Part shown: piece by piece, positions 8,416 to 18,117 of the stretch
Layout of the letters: every line of letters starts with the position of its first letter
Position numbering within the stretch: position 1 is the first letter of the stretch
Assembly: GCF_019455385.1 (NCBI RefSeq)
Contig: NZ_JACOFR010000004.1
Span: forward strand, 389,645-453,644
Source of the DNA: Bradyrhizobium sp. BR 10289
Lineage (GTDB): Bacteria > Pseudomonadota > Alphaproteobacteria > Rhizobiales > Xanthobacteraceae
Direction of reading: 5' to 3'
Length of the DNA stretch: 64,000 nt
Position numbers and translations under genes: made by a program
Notes under the pieces: model-generated
Seen by the model: only the letters and a program-made list of their open reading frames with translations
Databases searched by the model: none
Told to the model about the DNA's origin: nothing

Positions 8416-10221
8416 ATGGCCGATATTGCGTCTCTCGGAGTTGTCGAGCATCCGCGCACCAAGGCGCGCAAACGCAAGCTCGATCCGCTGTGGCTGGCGC
8501 TGCCCGGCCTCGGCTTCCTGGGCTTGTTTCTGGTCTGGCCGACCGCACAGATGTTGTCCGTCAGCGTGATGGACAAGGTCACCGGCGCGCTGACTTTCGC
8601 TCCGTTCCTGCGAATCTGGAACGGCGGCCCCTATCTCACCGTGCTGTCGACGACATTCCAGGTCGCGCTCTGGACCACTGTGCTCTGCCTGGTGCTTGGC
8701 TATCCCCTCGCCTATTGGCTGTCGCAGAAGCCGGCCCACCAGCAGCGCATCGCCGCCTTGTTCGTATTGCTGCCGTTCTGGACCAGCGCGCTGATCAAGA
8801 ACTTTTCCTGGCTGGTGCTGCTCGGGCGCAACGGGATCGTGGCGAAAACCATGGCCGCGATCGGCCTGAAGGGCGGAGATCAATTGCTGTTCGGACGCAC
8901 CACCGTCATCTTCGCGATGGTGCACACGCTGCTGCCGCTCGCGGTCATCACGATGTTGCCGGTCATGAACCAGATCGACCGCCGCCTGACGATGGCGGCA
9001 TCGACACTTGGCGCGAACGGCGCGCGCGCGTTCTGGCAGGTGTTCTTCCAACCCTCGATCCGCGGGGTCGCTTCGGCGGGCCTCCTCGTTCTTGTCGCCT
9101 CGCTCGGCTTCTTCATCACGCCGGCGCTTGTCGGCGGCGCCAGGGAAACGATGATCGGGCAGCTCATCATCCTGCAGATCAATGAGCTGCAGAACTGGCA
9201 GCTCGGCAGCGCACTCGCCGCGATCCTTCTGATCTCGACCATCGCGATCTGTTTCATCTACGATCGGATCTTCGACCTGTCGGCCGTGACGACGGGCCAA
9301 GGAAGACCAACGAAGACCAACGGCCCGATACGCCGGGCCGGACTTGCCATGGTCAACGCCGCCGGCCTGATCTGCGGCATGATCGAGGAGATCTGGAAAC
9401 GCAACATCCGCGGTCTGCGCGGGGGCGTCCTGCTTTCGATCTACGCCTGGGTCATGATCGCTTTGCTGCTGGCGCCGATCATCGCCTTTGTCCCAATGGC
9501 CTTCACCGGCTCGACTTTTCTGTCGTTTCCGCCGCCGAGTTGGAGTGGGCGCTGGTTCGAGCAGTTCTTTGCCTCCCCGCTCTGGCTCGGCGCGATGACC
9601 CGTTCATTCGGAATCGGATTCGCGACGGCGGCCATCACGCTGCTGATCGCGTCGATGGCGGCCTACGGGGTCGCCAGGACGCGCAGCCGGCTGGGCGGCA
9701 TCGCGTTCCTCCTCTGCCTCTCACCGATGATGGTCCCGTCCATCGTGATCGCGATCGCGCTGTTCTATCTATTCGCGCGGATGGGGTTGGTGGCAAGCAA
9801 CGTTGGCATCACCATCGGCCACACGGTTATCGCCATGCCCGTGGTGTTCATGGTCATGCTGGCGACCTTCAAGGGGTATGACTGGAAGCTCGATGCGGCG
9901 GCCTCGACGCTCGGCGCCGGACGGCTGCGCACGTTCTGGCGCATCACCTTGCCGCTGGTGGCTGGCGGCCTTGCCGTCGGCTTCGTGACCGGCTTTCTGC
10001 AATCGTTCGAGGAACTGACGGTCGCGCTGTTCGTCGGTGGTGGCATCAAGACGACCCTGCCGAAGCAGATGTGGGATGGGATTCTGCTGCAGGTCAGCCC
10101 GGTCATCGCCGCAGCGTCCGTCGTCGTGCTCCTGGTCGTGATCGTCATGTTTGCGATCATCGAGATCGTTCAGGCGCGCCGCTCGCCCGCGTCCGGTCCC
10201 GCCGCTACCAGGGATTCGTGA
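8416..10221 (+). CDS. Fused double ABC permease (PotB-PotC type) of the polyamine/opine-class importer
   Basis: This 601-residue protein contains two complete MetI-type permease halves in one chain. Each half has its own EAA coupling loop: AASTLGANGARAFWQVFFQP near residues 194-213 and AASTLGAGRLRTFWRITLP near 497-515. A linker of about 50 residues near 290-340 joins them. Usual relatives are two separate proteins of about 280 residues, so this is a gene fusion. A GTG at 8413 directly precedes the chosen ATG at 8416. It closes the rightward operon of ATPase, binding protein and LLM monooxygenase. About 12 membrane segments are visible. Confidence 0.93.
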   Translation: MADIASLGVVEHPRTKARKRKLDPLWLALPGLGFLGLFLVWPTAQMLSVSVMDKVTGALTFAPFLRIWNGGPYLTVLSTTFQVALWTTVLCLVLGYPLAYWLSQKPAHQQRIAALFVLLPFWTSALIKNFSWLVLLGRNGIVAKTMAAIGLKGGDQLLFGRTTVIFAMVHTLLPLAVITMLPVMNQIDRRLTMAASTLGANGARAFWQVFFQPSIRGVASAGLLVLVASLGFFITPALVGGARETMIGQLIILQINELQNWQLGSALAAILLISTIAICFIYDRIFDLSAVTTGQGRPTKTNGPIRRAGLAMVNAAGLICGMIEEIWKRNIRGLRGGVLLSIYAWVMIALLLAPIIAFVPMAFTGSTFLSFPPPSWSGRWFEQFFASPLWLGAMTRSFGIGFATAAITLLIASMAAYGVARTRSRLGGIAFLLCLSPMMVPSIVIAIALFYLFARMGLVASNVGITIGHTVIAMPVVFMVMLATFKGYDWKLDAAASTLGAGRLRTFWRITLPLVAGGLAVGFVTGFLQSFEELTVALFVGGGIKTTLPKQMWDGILLQVSPVIAAASVVVLLVVIVMFAIIEIVQARRSPASGPAATRDS

Positions 10222-10334
10222 GGCGTGCGCGTCGTGCGAGGGGACTGCACGCAGCGGTCCAGAATCCACGGATCAAAGAGCGCAAATTGAACGCCGATTG
10301 ATACTTTGCTTTCATTTGAAGCTGCAACGATACG

Positions 10335-11318
10335 TCACGGACGGAGCACGGCAGCGCCAACGAGCTTACCCTCCCTCAAGCGAGCGAGCGCTTCGTTGGC
10401 CTCGGTCAGCGGGAATACCGTCGTGTGTGTTCGAATACCGGCCTTGGCGGCGGCTGCGAGGAAATCGGTTCCGTCGCGCCGCGTCAGATTTGCCACCGAC
10501 ATGATCTGCCGTTCTCCCCAGAGACTATCGTATGGGAATGCGGGAATGTCAGACATATGGATGCCGGCGCAGACGACACGGCCGCCCTTCCGCACCGCGC
10601 GCAGGGCAATCGGTACCAATGCGCCAACAGGTGCATAGATGATTGCGGCGTCGAGCTCGATCGGCGGCCTGTCCTCGGAAGCGCCGGCCCAATCCACGCC
10701 GAGCGAAAGCGCAAGCTGCTGCGCATCCCGATCGCCGGCACGCGTAAAGGCATAGACGGCCCGGCCTTGTTTTCGAGCAAGCTGCGCCACGATATGACCT
10801 GCCGCGCCAAAGCCATAGATGCCCAATGCTTTGTCCTCGCCAGCCATGACCAGCGATCTCCAGCCGATCAGACCGGCGCAGAGCAGCGGGGCGATGGATG
10901 CGTCATCGCCGTCCTCACCAAGTGGAAAGCAATACCTGGCATCGGCGACCAGATGGCTGGCAAAACCACCATCGCGCGTGTAGCCGGTGAACTTGGCGCG
11001 ATCGCAGAGATTTTCCTTCCCGATGCGGCAGTAGAGGCACTCTCCGCAGGTGTAACCAAGCCAGGGTACGCCGACACGCATGCCTGGGACCAGATCCTTG
11101 ACATCCTCGCCCAGCGCATCGACGCGGCCGACGATCTCATGGCCCGGAACGATCGGATAGGGAATGTCGGGCAGCTCACCGTCAACGACGTGCAGATCGG
11201 TTCGACAAACTCCGCAGGCACTGACCTTGATGCGAACCTCGCCTCGTCCAGGAACGGGATCCGCTCGCTCCTGAAATGAAAGCGGCTTGCCGCGCGCAGT
11301 CAGGATCATTGCATGCAT
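10335..11318 (-). CDS. Zinc-dependent alcohol dehydrogenase (AdhA-like MDR family)
   Basis: The 327-residue product has catalytic-zinc residues in ACGVCRTDLHVVDGE and PGHEIVG, and the structural-zinc cysteines in GYTCGECLYCRIGKENLC. A Rossmann-type segment with GIYGFGAAGHIVAQLA begins near residue 165. The GXGXXG motif is slightly altered (GFGAAG). It should oxidise or reduce an alcohol/aldehyde with NAD(H). It is convergent with the fused permease and 96 bp downstream of the response regulator, so it is probably a separate unit. The substrate cannot be read from sequence. Confidence 0.93.
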   Translation of the reverse strand: MHAMILTARGKPLSFQERADPVPGRGEVRIKVSACGVCRTDLHVVDGELPDIPYPIVPGHEIVGRVDALGEDVKDLVPGMRVGVPWLGYTCGECLYCRIGKENLCDRAKFTGYTRDGGFASHLVADARYCFPLGEDGDDASIAPLLCAGLIGWRSLVMAGEDKALGIYGFGAAGHIVAQLARKQGRAVYAFTRAGDRDAQQLALSLGVDWAGASEDRPPIELDAAIIYAPVGALVPIALRAVRKGGRVVCAGIHMSDIPAFPYDSLWGERQIMSVANLTRRDGTDFLAAAAKAGIRTHTTVFPLTEANEALARLREGKLVGAAVLRP

Positions 11319-11414
11319 TGATCGCTGCCTCGTTTAGCCCTTCTTGTCTTTCGTCGAGGCGAACGGCGACACCATTGAACTCCGGTCCCGCGGCCGGGCA
11401 AAGCTTCACGTATC

Positions 11415-12095
11415 TTATCTGATCCCGTCTCGGATCATGTACCCGGCGCCGCGGATCGTGTGCAGCAGCGGGCGCTCAAAACCCTTGTCGATCTTGGAGC
11501 GCAGCCGCGAAATGTGCACGTCGATCACGTTGGTCTGCGGATCGAAATGATAGTCCCACACGTTCTCCAGCAGCATGGTGCGCGTCACCACCTGGCCGGC
11601 ATGCTTCATGAGGTATTCGAGCAAACGAAATTCGCGCGGCTGCAGCGTCAGCTCGTCCTTGCCGCGGGCGACGCGGTGGGAGAGCCGGTCGAGCTCGAGA
11701 TCGCCGACGCGGTAGAGCGTGTCCTCGGCGGGGCCGCCGCGGCGGCGCGACAGCACCTCGACGCGGGCGAGCAGCTCGGCGAAGGAATAGGGTTTTGGCA
11801 GATAGTCGTCGCCGCCGGCGCGCAGGCCCTTGATGCGGTCGTCGACCTGGCCGAGCGCCGAGAGAATCAGCACCGGCGTCGTATCGTCCTTGGCGCGTAG
11901 CGCGCCGATCAGCGACAGGCCGTCGCGCTTGGGCAGCATGCGGTCGACCACCAGCACGTCGTACTCGCCGTTCTCGGCCATGGCGAGGCCCTCCTCGCCG
12001 TCGGCGGCGTGGTCGGCGATGTGTCCGACCTCGCGAAACGCCTTCACGAGGTAGTCGGCGGATTCACGGTCGTCTTCAATGATGAGGAGGCGCAT
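11415..12095 (-). CDS. OmpR/PhoB-family response regulator with no kinase gene beside it
   Basis: The product (226 residues from the ATG at 12095; an upstream TTG is less likely) has a receiver domain with acidic pocket IIEDD, phosphoacceptor aspartate in VLVVDRMLPKRDG, and the lysine in YLPKPYSF. It is followed by a winged-helix output domain (LTLQPREFRLLEYLMKHAG, then NVIDVHISRLRSKID, GAGYMIRDG). It is a DNA-binding regulator downstream of a sensor kinase. The next gene on this strand is an alcohol dehydrogenase and the gene before it is degP, so no partner kinase is adjacent. A degP terminator lies between degP and this gene. Confidence 0.93.
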   Translation of the reverse strand: MRLLIIEDDRESADYLVKAFREVGHIADHAADGEEGLAMAENGEYDVLVVDRMLPKRDGLSLIGALRAKDDTTPVLILSALGQVDDRIKGLRAGGDDYLPKPYSFAELLARVEVLSRRRGGPAEDTLYRVGDLELDRLSHRVARGKDELTLQPREFRLLEYLMKHAGQVVTRTMLLENVWDYHFDPQTNVIDVHISRLRSKIDKGFERPLLHTIRGAGYMIRDGIR

Positions 12096-12189
12096 CGTGC
12101 GTTCGGCGGCGGTCAAGGAGGTCAACCTTCTCTAAACATGGCGCGAGCGGCAATCGCATGCAAGCCAAGCGAACGGGAGGTAGGTAGCC

Positions 12190-12229
12190 AAAAAGGGCGG
12201 GCGGTGAAGCTGGGGGGACCTCACCGCCC
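12190..12229 (-). terminator. Rho-independent terminator downstream of the DegP gene
   Basis: Read on the minus strand, a perfect 9-bp stem GGGCGGTGA / TCACCGCCC (12221-12229 with 12199-12207) is followed after a short GC stretch by five T residues (complement of 12190-12194). It lies 141 bp beyond the degP stop and upstream of the response regulator, so it separates the two genes. The T-run is short and displaced by 4 bases, so termination may be partial. Confidence 0.6.
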
Positions 12230-12369
12230 TAGGCCTTCCGACGGAGGGGGGGCGTAATTCCACCGGAAGGTAGACTGGGGAAGCGAACGTTACGCTGCTC
12301 CCCCGAAGGGCGCCGGCGGCGGGGGCGACTGATGCCGCGGGCACCCCTCATCTCGAAAGCTCCTCGCGC

Positions 12370-13950
12370 TCAGCCCTTGGCGAGGGGGATGGCGACGAAG
12401 CGCGACTGGCCGCCGCTCTTCACGCGCATCAGGACGCTGTTCTTGTTGTCGGTCCGCGCCGCGGTGATGGCGTCGCGGACGTCGCCGGCGGTGGCCACGG
12501 TCTTGCCGCCGACCTCGAGGATCACGTCACCTTCCTTGAAGCCGCGTTCGGCCGCGGCGCTCTTCGGATCGACTTCGGTGACGACGACGCCGTCCTTGCC
12601 GGCGCCGGCGACGGTATTGGCGGGCGCCACGGTCATGCCGAGCTTCGGCACATCGGTGCCCTTGCTCGCGCCCTTGCCGCTGTCGTTATCGATGTCAGCC
12701 TTGGCCTCGACCGTGTTCGGCAGCTGGCCGAGGGTCATGGTGACGACCTTGTCCTGGCCCTTGTGCAGCACGTTGAGCTTGACGGACGCGCCGGGCGCCA
12801 TGCCGCCGATGGTGCGGGCAAGCTCGCGGGCGTCCTTGACGGGTTCGCCGTTGACCGACGTGATCACGTCGCCGGACTCGATGCCGGCCTTGGCCGCCGG
12901 ACCGTCCTTCTGCGGCTCCGCCACCAGCGCGCCTTCGGCCTTCTTCATGCCGAGGCTGTCGGCGATGTCGGATGTCACGGGCTGGATCTGCACGCCGATC
13001 CAGCCGCGGCTGACCGAGCCCTTGTCCTTGAGCTGGGCCACGACGCTCTTCACGGTGCTCGCAGGAATCGAGAACGCGATGCCGACGCTGCCGCCGGAGG
13101 GCGAGTAGATCGCCGTGTTGACGCCCATCACCTCGCCGTTGGTGTCGAACGCCGGACCGCCGGAATTGCCCTTGTTCACGGGCGCGTCGATCTGGATGAA
13201 ATCGTCATAGGGGCCATTGCCGATGTCGCGGCCGCTGGCCGAGACGATGCCGGCGGTCACGGTGCCGCCGAGGCCGAAGGGGTTGCCGACAGCGAGCACC
13301 CAGTCGCCGATCCGCGGCTTGCTGTCCGCGAGCTTGGCAAACGGGAAGTTCGAGCCGCCCTCGACCTTGATCAAGGCGAGGTCGGTGCGCTGGTCGGTGC
13401 CGATCACCTTGGCGGTGTAGGTCTTGCCGTCGTCGGTGGTGACCTCGACCTTGTCGGCGCCGTCGACCACGTGGTTGTTGGTCACGGCAAAGCCGTCAGC
13501 CGAGATGAAGAAACCGGAGCCCTGGCCCTGCACGACGCGGCCACGACCACCACCCTTCAAACCGGGGAAACCATCCGGACCGCCGAAGCGGCGGAAGAAG
13601 CGCTCCATCGGCGAGCCGGGCTGGAACGGCGACTGCGCATCGTCGCCGTCATCGTTGCTCGCGGTCTTTTCCTTGATGTTGACCTTCACCGAGATCACCG
13701 ACGGTTTGACGCGCTCGACAATGTCGGCAAAACCGATCGGACGCTCGACCTTCTTGACCTCGTTGTTGACCTGCGCGTGCGCCGGGCTGGAGAACAGATC
13801 GGCGGGCGAGGTCGACGGGCTGAAGCCATGGACGGCAATGCCGAGACCTGCGACGACCGACGCCATCAGCGCGATCCTGCGGGCCGAGAAAATCGACCGG
13901 CGCGGCTGCCGGTAGGACGGAAGGTTCGAGAGGTCGATACGGTCGCTCAT
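12370..13950 (-). CDS. degP: Do/DegP-family periplasmic serine endoprotease
   Basis: The 526-residue protein has an N-terminal membrane or signal segment (about residues 26-43), a trypsin-like domain with catalytic His160 (VTNNHVVDGADKV), Asp190 (RTDLALIKV) and Ser263 (NKGNSGGPAFD), and two PDZ domains (starting near 300 and 425). It degrades or refolds damaged proteins in the periplasm. An insertion rich in Gly/Pro/Phe lies near residues 104-140 (the LA loop region). In rhizobia a degP gene typically sits near cycHJKL and feuP-like genes, as here, although a chemoreceptor gene lies between. A terminator follows it. Confidence 0.95.
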   Translation of the reverse strand: MSDRIDLSNLPSYRQPRRSIFSARRIALMASVVAGLGIAVHGFSPSTSPADLFSSPAHAQVNNEVKKVERPIGFADIVERVKPSVISVKVNIKEKTASNDDGDDAQSPFQPGSPMERFFRRFGGPDGFPGLKGGGRGRVVQGQGSGFFISADGFAVTNNHVVDGADKVEVTTDDGKTYTAKVIGTDQRTDLALIKVEGGSNFPFAKLADSKPRIGDWVLAVGNPFGLGGTVTAGIVSASGRDIGNGPYDDFIQIDAPVNKGNSGGPAFDTNGEVMGVNTAIYSPSGGSVGIAFSIPASTVKSVVAQLKDKGSVSRGWIGVQIQPVTSDIADSLGMKKAEGALVAEPQKDGPAAKAGIESGDVITSVNGEPVKDARELARTIGGMAPGASVKLNVLHKGQDKVVTMTLGQLPNTVEAKADIDNDSGKGASKGTDVPKLGMTVAPANTVAGAGKDGVVVTEVDPKSAAAERGFKEGDVILEVGGKTVATAGDVRDAITAARTDNKNSVLMRVKSGGQSRFVAIPLAKG

Positions 13951-14120
13951 GCAGGGGATCTCCAGGGGGCCTTGAATTCCTTTTTGGTGCCGGATGCCAG
14001 CACCCTACGGACCTGAAGATGGGGGCTCGCGCCTTACCGTGCGCTGGCGGCGGGGTTAAACTTTTGTAATGAAGGGCGAGGAGCGGTGCGGCGGTTTATC
14101 GCAGGCCAAAAGGCGTGGTC

Positions 14121-14148
14121 TCGCAGGAACTTAATCGAGTTCCTGCGA
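14121..14148. repeat. Perfect 11-bp inverted repeat between chemoreceptor and degP genes
   Basis: TCGCAGGAACT at 14121-14131 pairs exactly with AGTTCCTGCGA at 14138-14148 around a 6-base loop. It lies just past the 3' end of the chemoreceptor gene (stop at 14178) and upstream of degP. On the minus strand it is followed after 8 bases by only four T residues, so it could be a weak terminator or a dispersed palindrome. Confidence 0.6.
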
Positions 14149-14177
14149 CCGGCAAGGACCGTGCTTGTTAATGGCGT

Positions 14178-15521
14178 TTAGCTGGCTCGGACGCTGACGA
14201 TGAACTCGTCGACTTCACGCTTCAGGGTCTCTGCCTGCCGCGACAGATCGACCGCGGAATCCCGCGCCTCGGCCGCCATGCGCCCGGTCTCGGCTGAGGT
14301 CGAGGTGATCTGGACGATGTGATTGGAGACGTCGAGCGTTCCGTGGGCGGCGTCCTGCGCGCTGCTTGTGATCTCCTGCGTCGCGTTGCGCTGTTGGGCG
14401 GTGTCGACCTCGATGCCCGACATGATCGAGGAGATCTCCGACAGCGTCTTCGAGATGCCGTCGATCGCCTCGCGCGTCTCTGCCGTGATGCCCTGGATGC
14501 TGGCGACGTGCGCGGTGATTTCCTCGGTCGCCTTGCTGGTCTGGTGCGCGAGGCTCTTCACCTCGGAGGCGACCACGGCAAAACCCTTGCCGGCCTCCCC
14601 CGCCCTTGCCGCCTCGATGGTGGCGTTGAGCGCGAGCAGATTGGTCTGCGAGGCGATCGCCTGCACCAGCTGCACGACCTCGCCGATCTTGTCGGCGGCA
14701 TCCGACAGCGTGTGGATGGTGTCGCGGCTCCTCTCGGCTTGGGACGCGGCGCCCTCGGCGCGCTGGGTCGCATCGGTGACCCGACGGCTGATCGTGCCGA
14801 TCGAGTTCGTCATCTCCTCGGCCGAGCCCGCGACCGTCTGCACGCTGGCGCTGGCCTGGCTTGCCGCGCTGGCAACCGCCTTGGCCTTGGTGCTGGTGTC
14901 GTTGGCGGTGCGCGAGAGGGTTTCCGCATTGCTCTTCAAATGCACGGCCGATGACGCCACGCTGTCAACGACGCCGGCCACGAGATCGTTGAAGCGTTTG
15001 ATCCGCTCATCGAGGAATTTCGACCGCTCGGCCTGGTGCTGCGCCTCATGCAATTGCTGCTCGGTGAGCCGGCGCCGCTCGATGCCGCTGGTCTTGAACA
15101 CTTCCAATGCAGCCGCAAGCAGGCCGATCTCGTTGCTGCCGCCCAGGCCGGGCACGGGCGTTTCGAATTTCTGGTCGGCGACCTCGCGCATCGCATGCAC
15201 GATGGCCGCCAGCGGATTGAGGATGCCGTTGCGCACGGCGAAGAAAGTGGCGAGACAGATCGCGACGGCGACCACTGCGATCACGCCGCAGGCGATCAGG
15301 AAATAAGAGAAGGCCGTCTGGGCCTGCTGGTAGATCAGCATCGCATGGTCACGCGCGGAGCCGCTCAGCGCCGAAAAATCCGACGACAGGCTGGTGATCT
15401 CGTTGTTGAGATAGAGCACCGCGACAAATCCGGTGCCGCCGCCGATGCCCAGCAGGAACAATAATGCAGCGACGACGGCGCCGACCAGGAAGCGGATCGT
15501 CAGATTGCTGTTCGCGAACAT
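14178..15521 (-). CDS. Methyl-accepting chemotaxis protein with a minimal periplasmic loop
   Basis: The 447-residue product has two membrane segments (about 8-35 and 69-95) enclosing only about 35 periplasmic residues, a HAMP domain (near 96-150), and a long cytoplasmic signalling coiled coil with the conserved hairpin [20 protein letters not shown] near residues 289-308. It would relay a signal to CheA/CheW. The short sensor loop makes direct ligand binding unlikely; energy or membrane-state sensing is one possibility. It lies between cycL and degP, a pair usually closer together in relatives, so it may be an insertion (inference). Confidence 0.93.
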   Translation of the reverse strand: MFANSNLTIRFLVGAVVAALLFLLGIGGGTGFVAVLYLNNEITSLSSDFSALSGSARDHAMLIYQQAQTAFSYFLIACGVIAVVAVAICLATFFAVRNGILNPLAAIVHAMREVADQKFETPVPGLGGSNEIGLLAAALEVFKTSGIERRRLTEQQLHEAQHQAERSKFLDERIKRFNDLVAGVVDSVASSAVHLKSNAETLSRTANDTSTKAKAVASAASQASASVQTVAGSAEEMTNSIGTISRRVTDATQRAEGAASQAERSRDTIHTLSDAADKIGEVVQLVQAIASQTNLLALNATIEAARAGEAGKGFAVVASEVKSLAHQTSKATEEITAHVASIQGITAETREAIDGISKTLSEISSIMSGIEVDTAQQRNATQEITSSAQDAAHGTLDVSNHIVQITSTSAETGRMAAEARDSAVDLSRQAETLKREVDEFIVSVRAS

Positions 15522-15626
15522 CTCGGGGACTCAAGGTCTGGAATCGAATCTCGCGACAAGCTTCCAGACAAAGGTCAACAGAGCATGAAGTAAGCGGACC
15601 CGGCCAGCCTAAGTATCATTACTGAG

Positions 15627-15666
15627 GTCAGGACGACTTGACTTAAGTCAGGACGACTTGGCTTCG
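15627..15666. repeat. 20-bp tandem duplication at the end of cycL
   Basis: GTCAGGACGACTTG occurs at 15627-15640 and again at 15647-15660, a 20-base period with adjoining similar bases. The second copy covers the last codons and stop of cycL (stop at 15648-15650); the first lies just downstream. It is a local duplication in the 3' end with no effect on the reading frame. Confidence 0.8.
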
Positions 15667-16130
15667 TCCGACATGAGAGCCGCAAGCCGCGCCTCTTCCT
15701 CGGGCGTGAGCGGCGGAGCCGGTACGTCTGCACCGCTTCGCGCCCGACGCCGGATCTGCAGCCACAGCGCAACGCCGCCGCCGATCAGCAGCAGCGGCGC
15801 GAGCAGCCACAACGCCATGGTCTGCCGCTCGAAGCGCGGCTTGAGCAGCACGAACTCGCCGTAGCGCGCGACGAGGAAGTCCAGCACCTGCGAATTGCTG
15901 TCGCCGGCCGAGATGCGCTCGCGCACCAGCAGACGCAGGTCGCGCGCGAGCGGCGCATCGGAATCGTCGATCGACTGGTTCTGGCAGACCATGCAGCGCA
16001 GCTCGCGCGACAGCTCGCGCGCACGGGCTTCCTTTGCGGGATCCGACATGATCTCGTCGGGCTGCACGGCGTGCGCTGCCGGCACGGCCAGCAGCACGAG
16101 TGCGACGATCGCGGCCATCATCCGGCGCAT
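15648..16130 (-). CDS. cycL: Cytochrome c maturation protein CycL/CcmH
   Basis: The 160-residue protein has a signal peptide, a periplasmic domain with the redox motif CMVCQNQSI (Cys46 and Cys49), and a C-terminal membrane anchor near 104-125. It helps keep apocytochrome c cysteines reduced and passes them to the haem lyase complex. It is last in the operon cycH-cycJ-cycK-cycL, 4 bp after cycK. The C-terminal tail is rich in Glu/Ala. Confidence 0.95.
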   Translation of the reverse strand: MRRMMAAIVALVLLAVPAAHAVQPDEIMSDPAKEARARELSRELRCMVCQNQSIDDSDAPLARDLRLLVRERISAGDSNSQVLDFLVARYGEFVLLKPRFERQTMALWLLAPLLLIGGGVALWLQIRRRARSGADVPAPPLTPEEEARLAALMSDEAKSS

Positions 16131-16134
16131 CAGA

Positions 16135-18117
16135 TCACTCCGCCGGCTGCAGGCGCTGTCTGGCCCGCGCCGGCTTCGGCGCGCCGACGCGCAGGCGGCG
16201 GTCGGACAGTGACAACACGCCGCCGAACGCCATCAGCACGGGGCCCCACCAGATCATGAGCACCAGCGGCTTGTGATAGATGCGCACGGCGATCGCCCCT
16301 TCCGCAGTGGCATCGCCAAGCGAGATATAGAGCTGACTTGCGCCGCGCGTCAGCAGCGCGGCCTCCGTGGTCGAGGAGCCGCGCGTGGTAAAGCTGCGCT
16401 TGGACGGCGACATGACGCTGATCGTCTCGCCATCGCGGCTGACGTTGAACTCGGCGATCATCTCGCGGAAGTTCGGCCCCTGGCGCGAAAACAGGCCGTC
16501 GAGCTTGAGATCGTAGCCGGCGACATGGGCAACGTCGTTCTGCTTCATGGTCGCGATGTATTCGCTGTTCCAGGTGGTCTCGCAGACGATGCCGATCAGC
16601 GCGACGCCGAGGCCGGCATGCGCGAACGCCGTGCCCCAGGCCGAGCGCGGCAAGCCGCGGGCGCGGTGCATGGCCGTCGCGAACGGCAGACGGATGAGGC
16701 CGGTCCGCTCGACGATGTCGGTGATGCTGCCTGCGATGACGAAGATGCCGAGCCCGATCGCGAGCGGCGCCAGCGTCGCGCCGCCGCTGGTCCAGCCCCA
16801 GACGATGGCCACCGCAACGAGCCCGGCGACACCGGCGGCGAGCAGCCGCTGGGTGACGCCGAGCAGATCACCGCGCTTCCACGCCAGCATCGGCCCGAAC
16901 GGCACTGCGATCAGCAGCAGCGCGAACAGCGGCACGAAGGTCAGGTTGTAGAAGGGCGCACCGACCGACATCTTGAAATCGGCCATCACCTCCATCGCCA
17001 GCGGATAGAGCGTGCCGAACAGCACGACCGCGCAGGCGACGGTGAGCAGGAGATTGTTCAGCACCAGCGCGCCCTCGCGCGAGATCGGCGCGAACAGGCC
17101 GCCCTGCTTCAGCGAGGTCGCGCGTCCCGCGAAAAGCGACAGGCTGCCGCCGATGAACAGGCAGAGGATCAGGAGGATGAACACGCCGCGGGTCGGATCA
17201 GTGGCGAAGGCATGCACCGAGGTGATGACGCCGGAGCGCACCAGGAAGGTGCCGAGCAGCGATAGCGAGAAGGTCAGGATCGACAGAAGAATGGTCCAGA
17301 CCTTGAGCGCATTGCGCTTCTCCATCACCAGCGCCGAATGCAACAGCGCGGTGCCGGCGAGCCACGGCATCAGCGAGGCGTTCTCGACCGGATCCCAGAA
17401 CCACCAGCCGCCCCAACCGAGCTCGTAATAGGCCCAGTACGAGCCCATCGCGATGCCCAGCGTCAGGAAGATCCAGGCGACCAGCGTCCACGGCCGCACC
17501 CAGCGCGCCCAGGCCGCGTCGATACGGCCTTCCATCAGCGCCGCGATGGCGAAGGAGAACGAGATCGAGAAGCCGACATAGCCGAGATAGAGCATCGGCG
17601 GGTGCACGGCGAGGCCGATGTCCTGCAGCACCGGATTGAGATCGCGTCCCTCGATCGGCGGATTGACGATGCGCAGGAACGGGTTCGAGGTGATCAGGAT
17701 GAAGAGATAGAAGGCACTGGCGATCCAGGCCTGCACGGCGAGCACATGCGCGCGCAGCGACAGCGGCAGATTGTTGCCGAATGCCGCGACGAGGCCGCCG
17801 AACAGCGCCAGGATCGACACCCACAGCAGCATCGAGCCTTCATGGTTTCCCCATACGCCGGTGATCTTGTAGAGCAGCGGCTTCATCGAGTGGGAATTCT
17901 CGTAGACGTTGGCGACGGAGAAGTCCGAGTTCACATGCAACGTCACGAGCGCAACGAACGAGGCACCGACGAACAGCAGTTGCGCCAGAGCGGTCGAGCG
18001 CGCGACGTTCATCAGCGCGGCGTCGCGCAGGCGCGCGCCGATCAGCGGCACGATGGACTGGATCAGCGCCAGCGCGAGCGCCAGCACCAGTGCGTAATGT
18101 CCTGATTCCGCGATCAC
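16135..18117 (-). CDS. cycK: Haem lyase subunit CycK/CcmF
   Basis: This 660-residue polytopic membrane protein has the CcmF signature, including the tryptophan-rich periplasmic motif [13 protein letters not shown] near residue 233-245 and conserved histidines. With CycH and CycL it attaches haem b to CXXCH motifs of c-type cytochromes in the periplasm. Its ATG overlaps the cycJ stop (ATGA at 18114-18117), showing translational coupling. Length is normal for the family. Confidence 0.96.
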   Translation of the reverse strand: MIAESGHYALVLALALALIQSIVPLIGARLRDAALMNVARSTALAQLLFVGASFVALVTLHVNSDFSVANVYENSHSMKPLLYKITGVWGNHEGSMLLWVSILALFGGLVAAFGNNLPLSLRAHVLAVQAWIASAFYLFILITSNPFLRIVNPPIEGRDLNPVLQDIGLAVHPPMLYLGYVGFSISFSFAIAALMEGRIDAAWARWVRPWTLVAWIFLTLGIAMGSYWAYYELGWGGWWFWDPVENASLMPWLAGTALLHSALVMEKRNALKVWTILLSILTFSLSLLGTFLVRSGVITSVHAFATDPTRGVFILLILCLFIGGSLSLFAGRATSLKQGGLFAPISREGALVLNNLLLTVACAVVLFGTLYPLAMEVMADFKMSVGAPFYNLTFVPLFALLLIAVPFGPMLAWKRGDLLGVTQRLLAAGVAGLVAVAIVWGWTSGGATLAPLAIGLGIFVIAGSITDIVERTGLIRLPFATAMHRARGLPRSAWGTAFAHAGLGVALIGIVCETTWNSEYIATMKQNDVAHVAGYDLKLDGLFSRQGPNFREMIAEFNVSRDGETISVMSPSKRSFTTRGSSTTEAALLTRGASQLYISLGDATAEGAIAVRIYHKPLVLMIWWGPVLMAFGGVLSLSDRRLRVGAPKPARARQRLQPAE

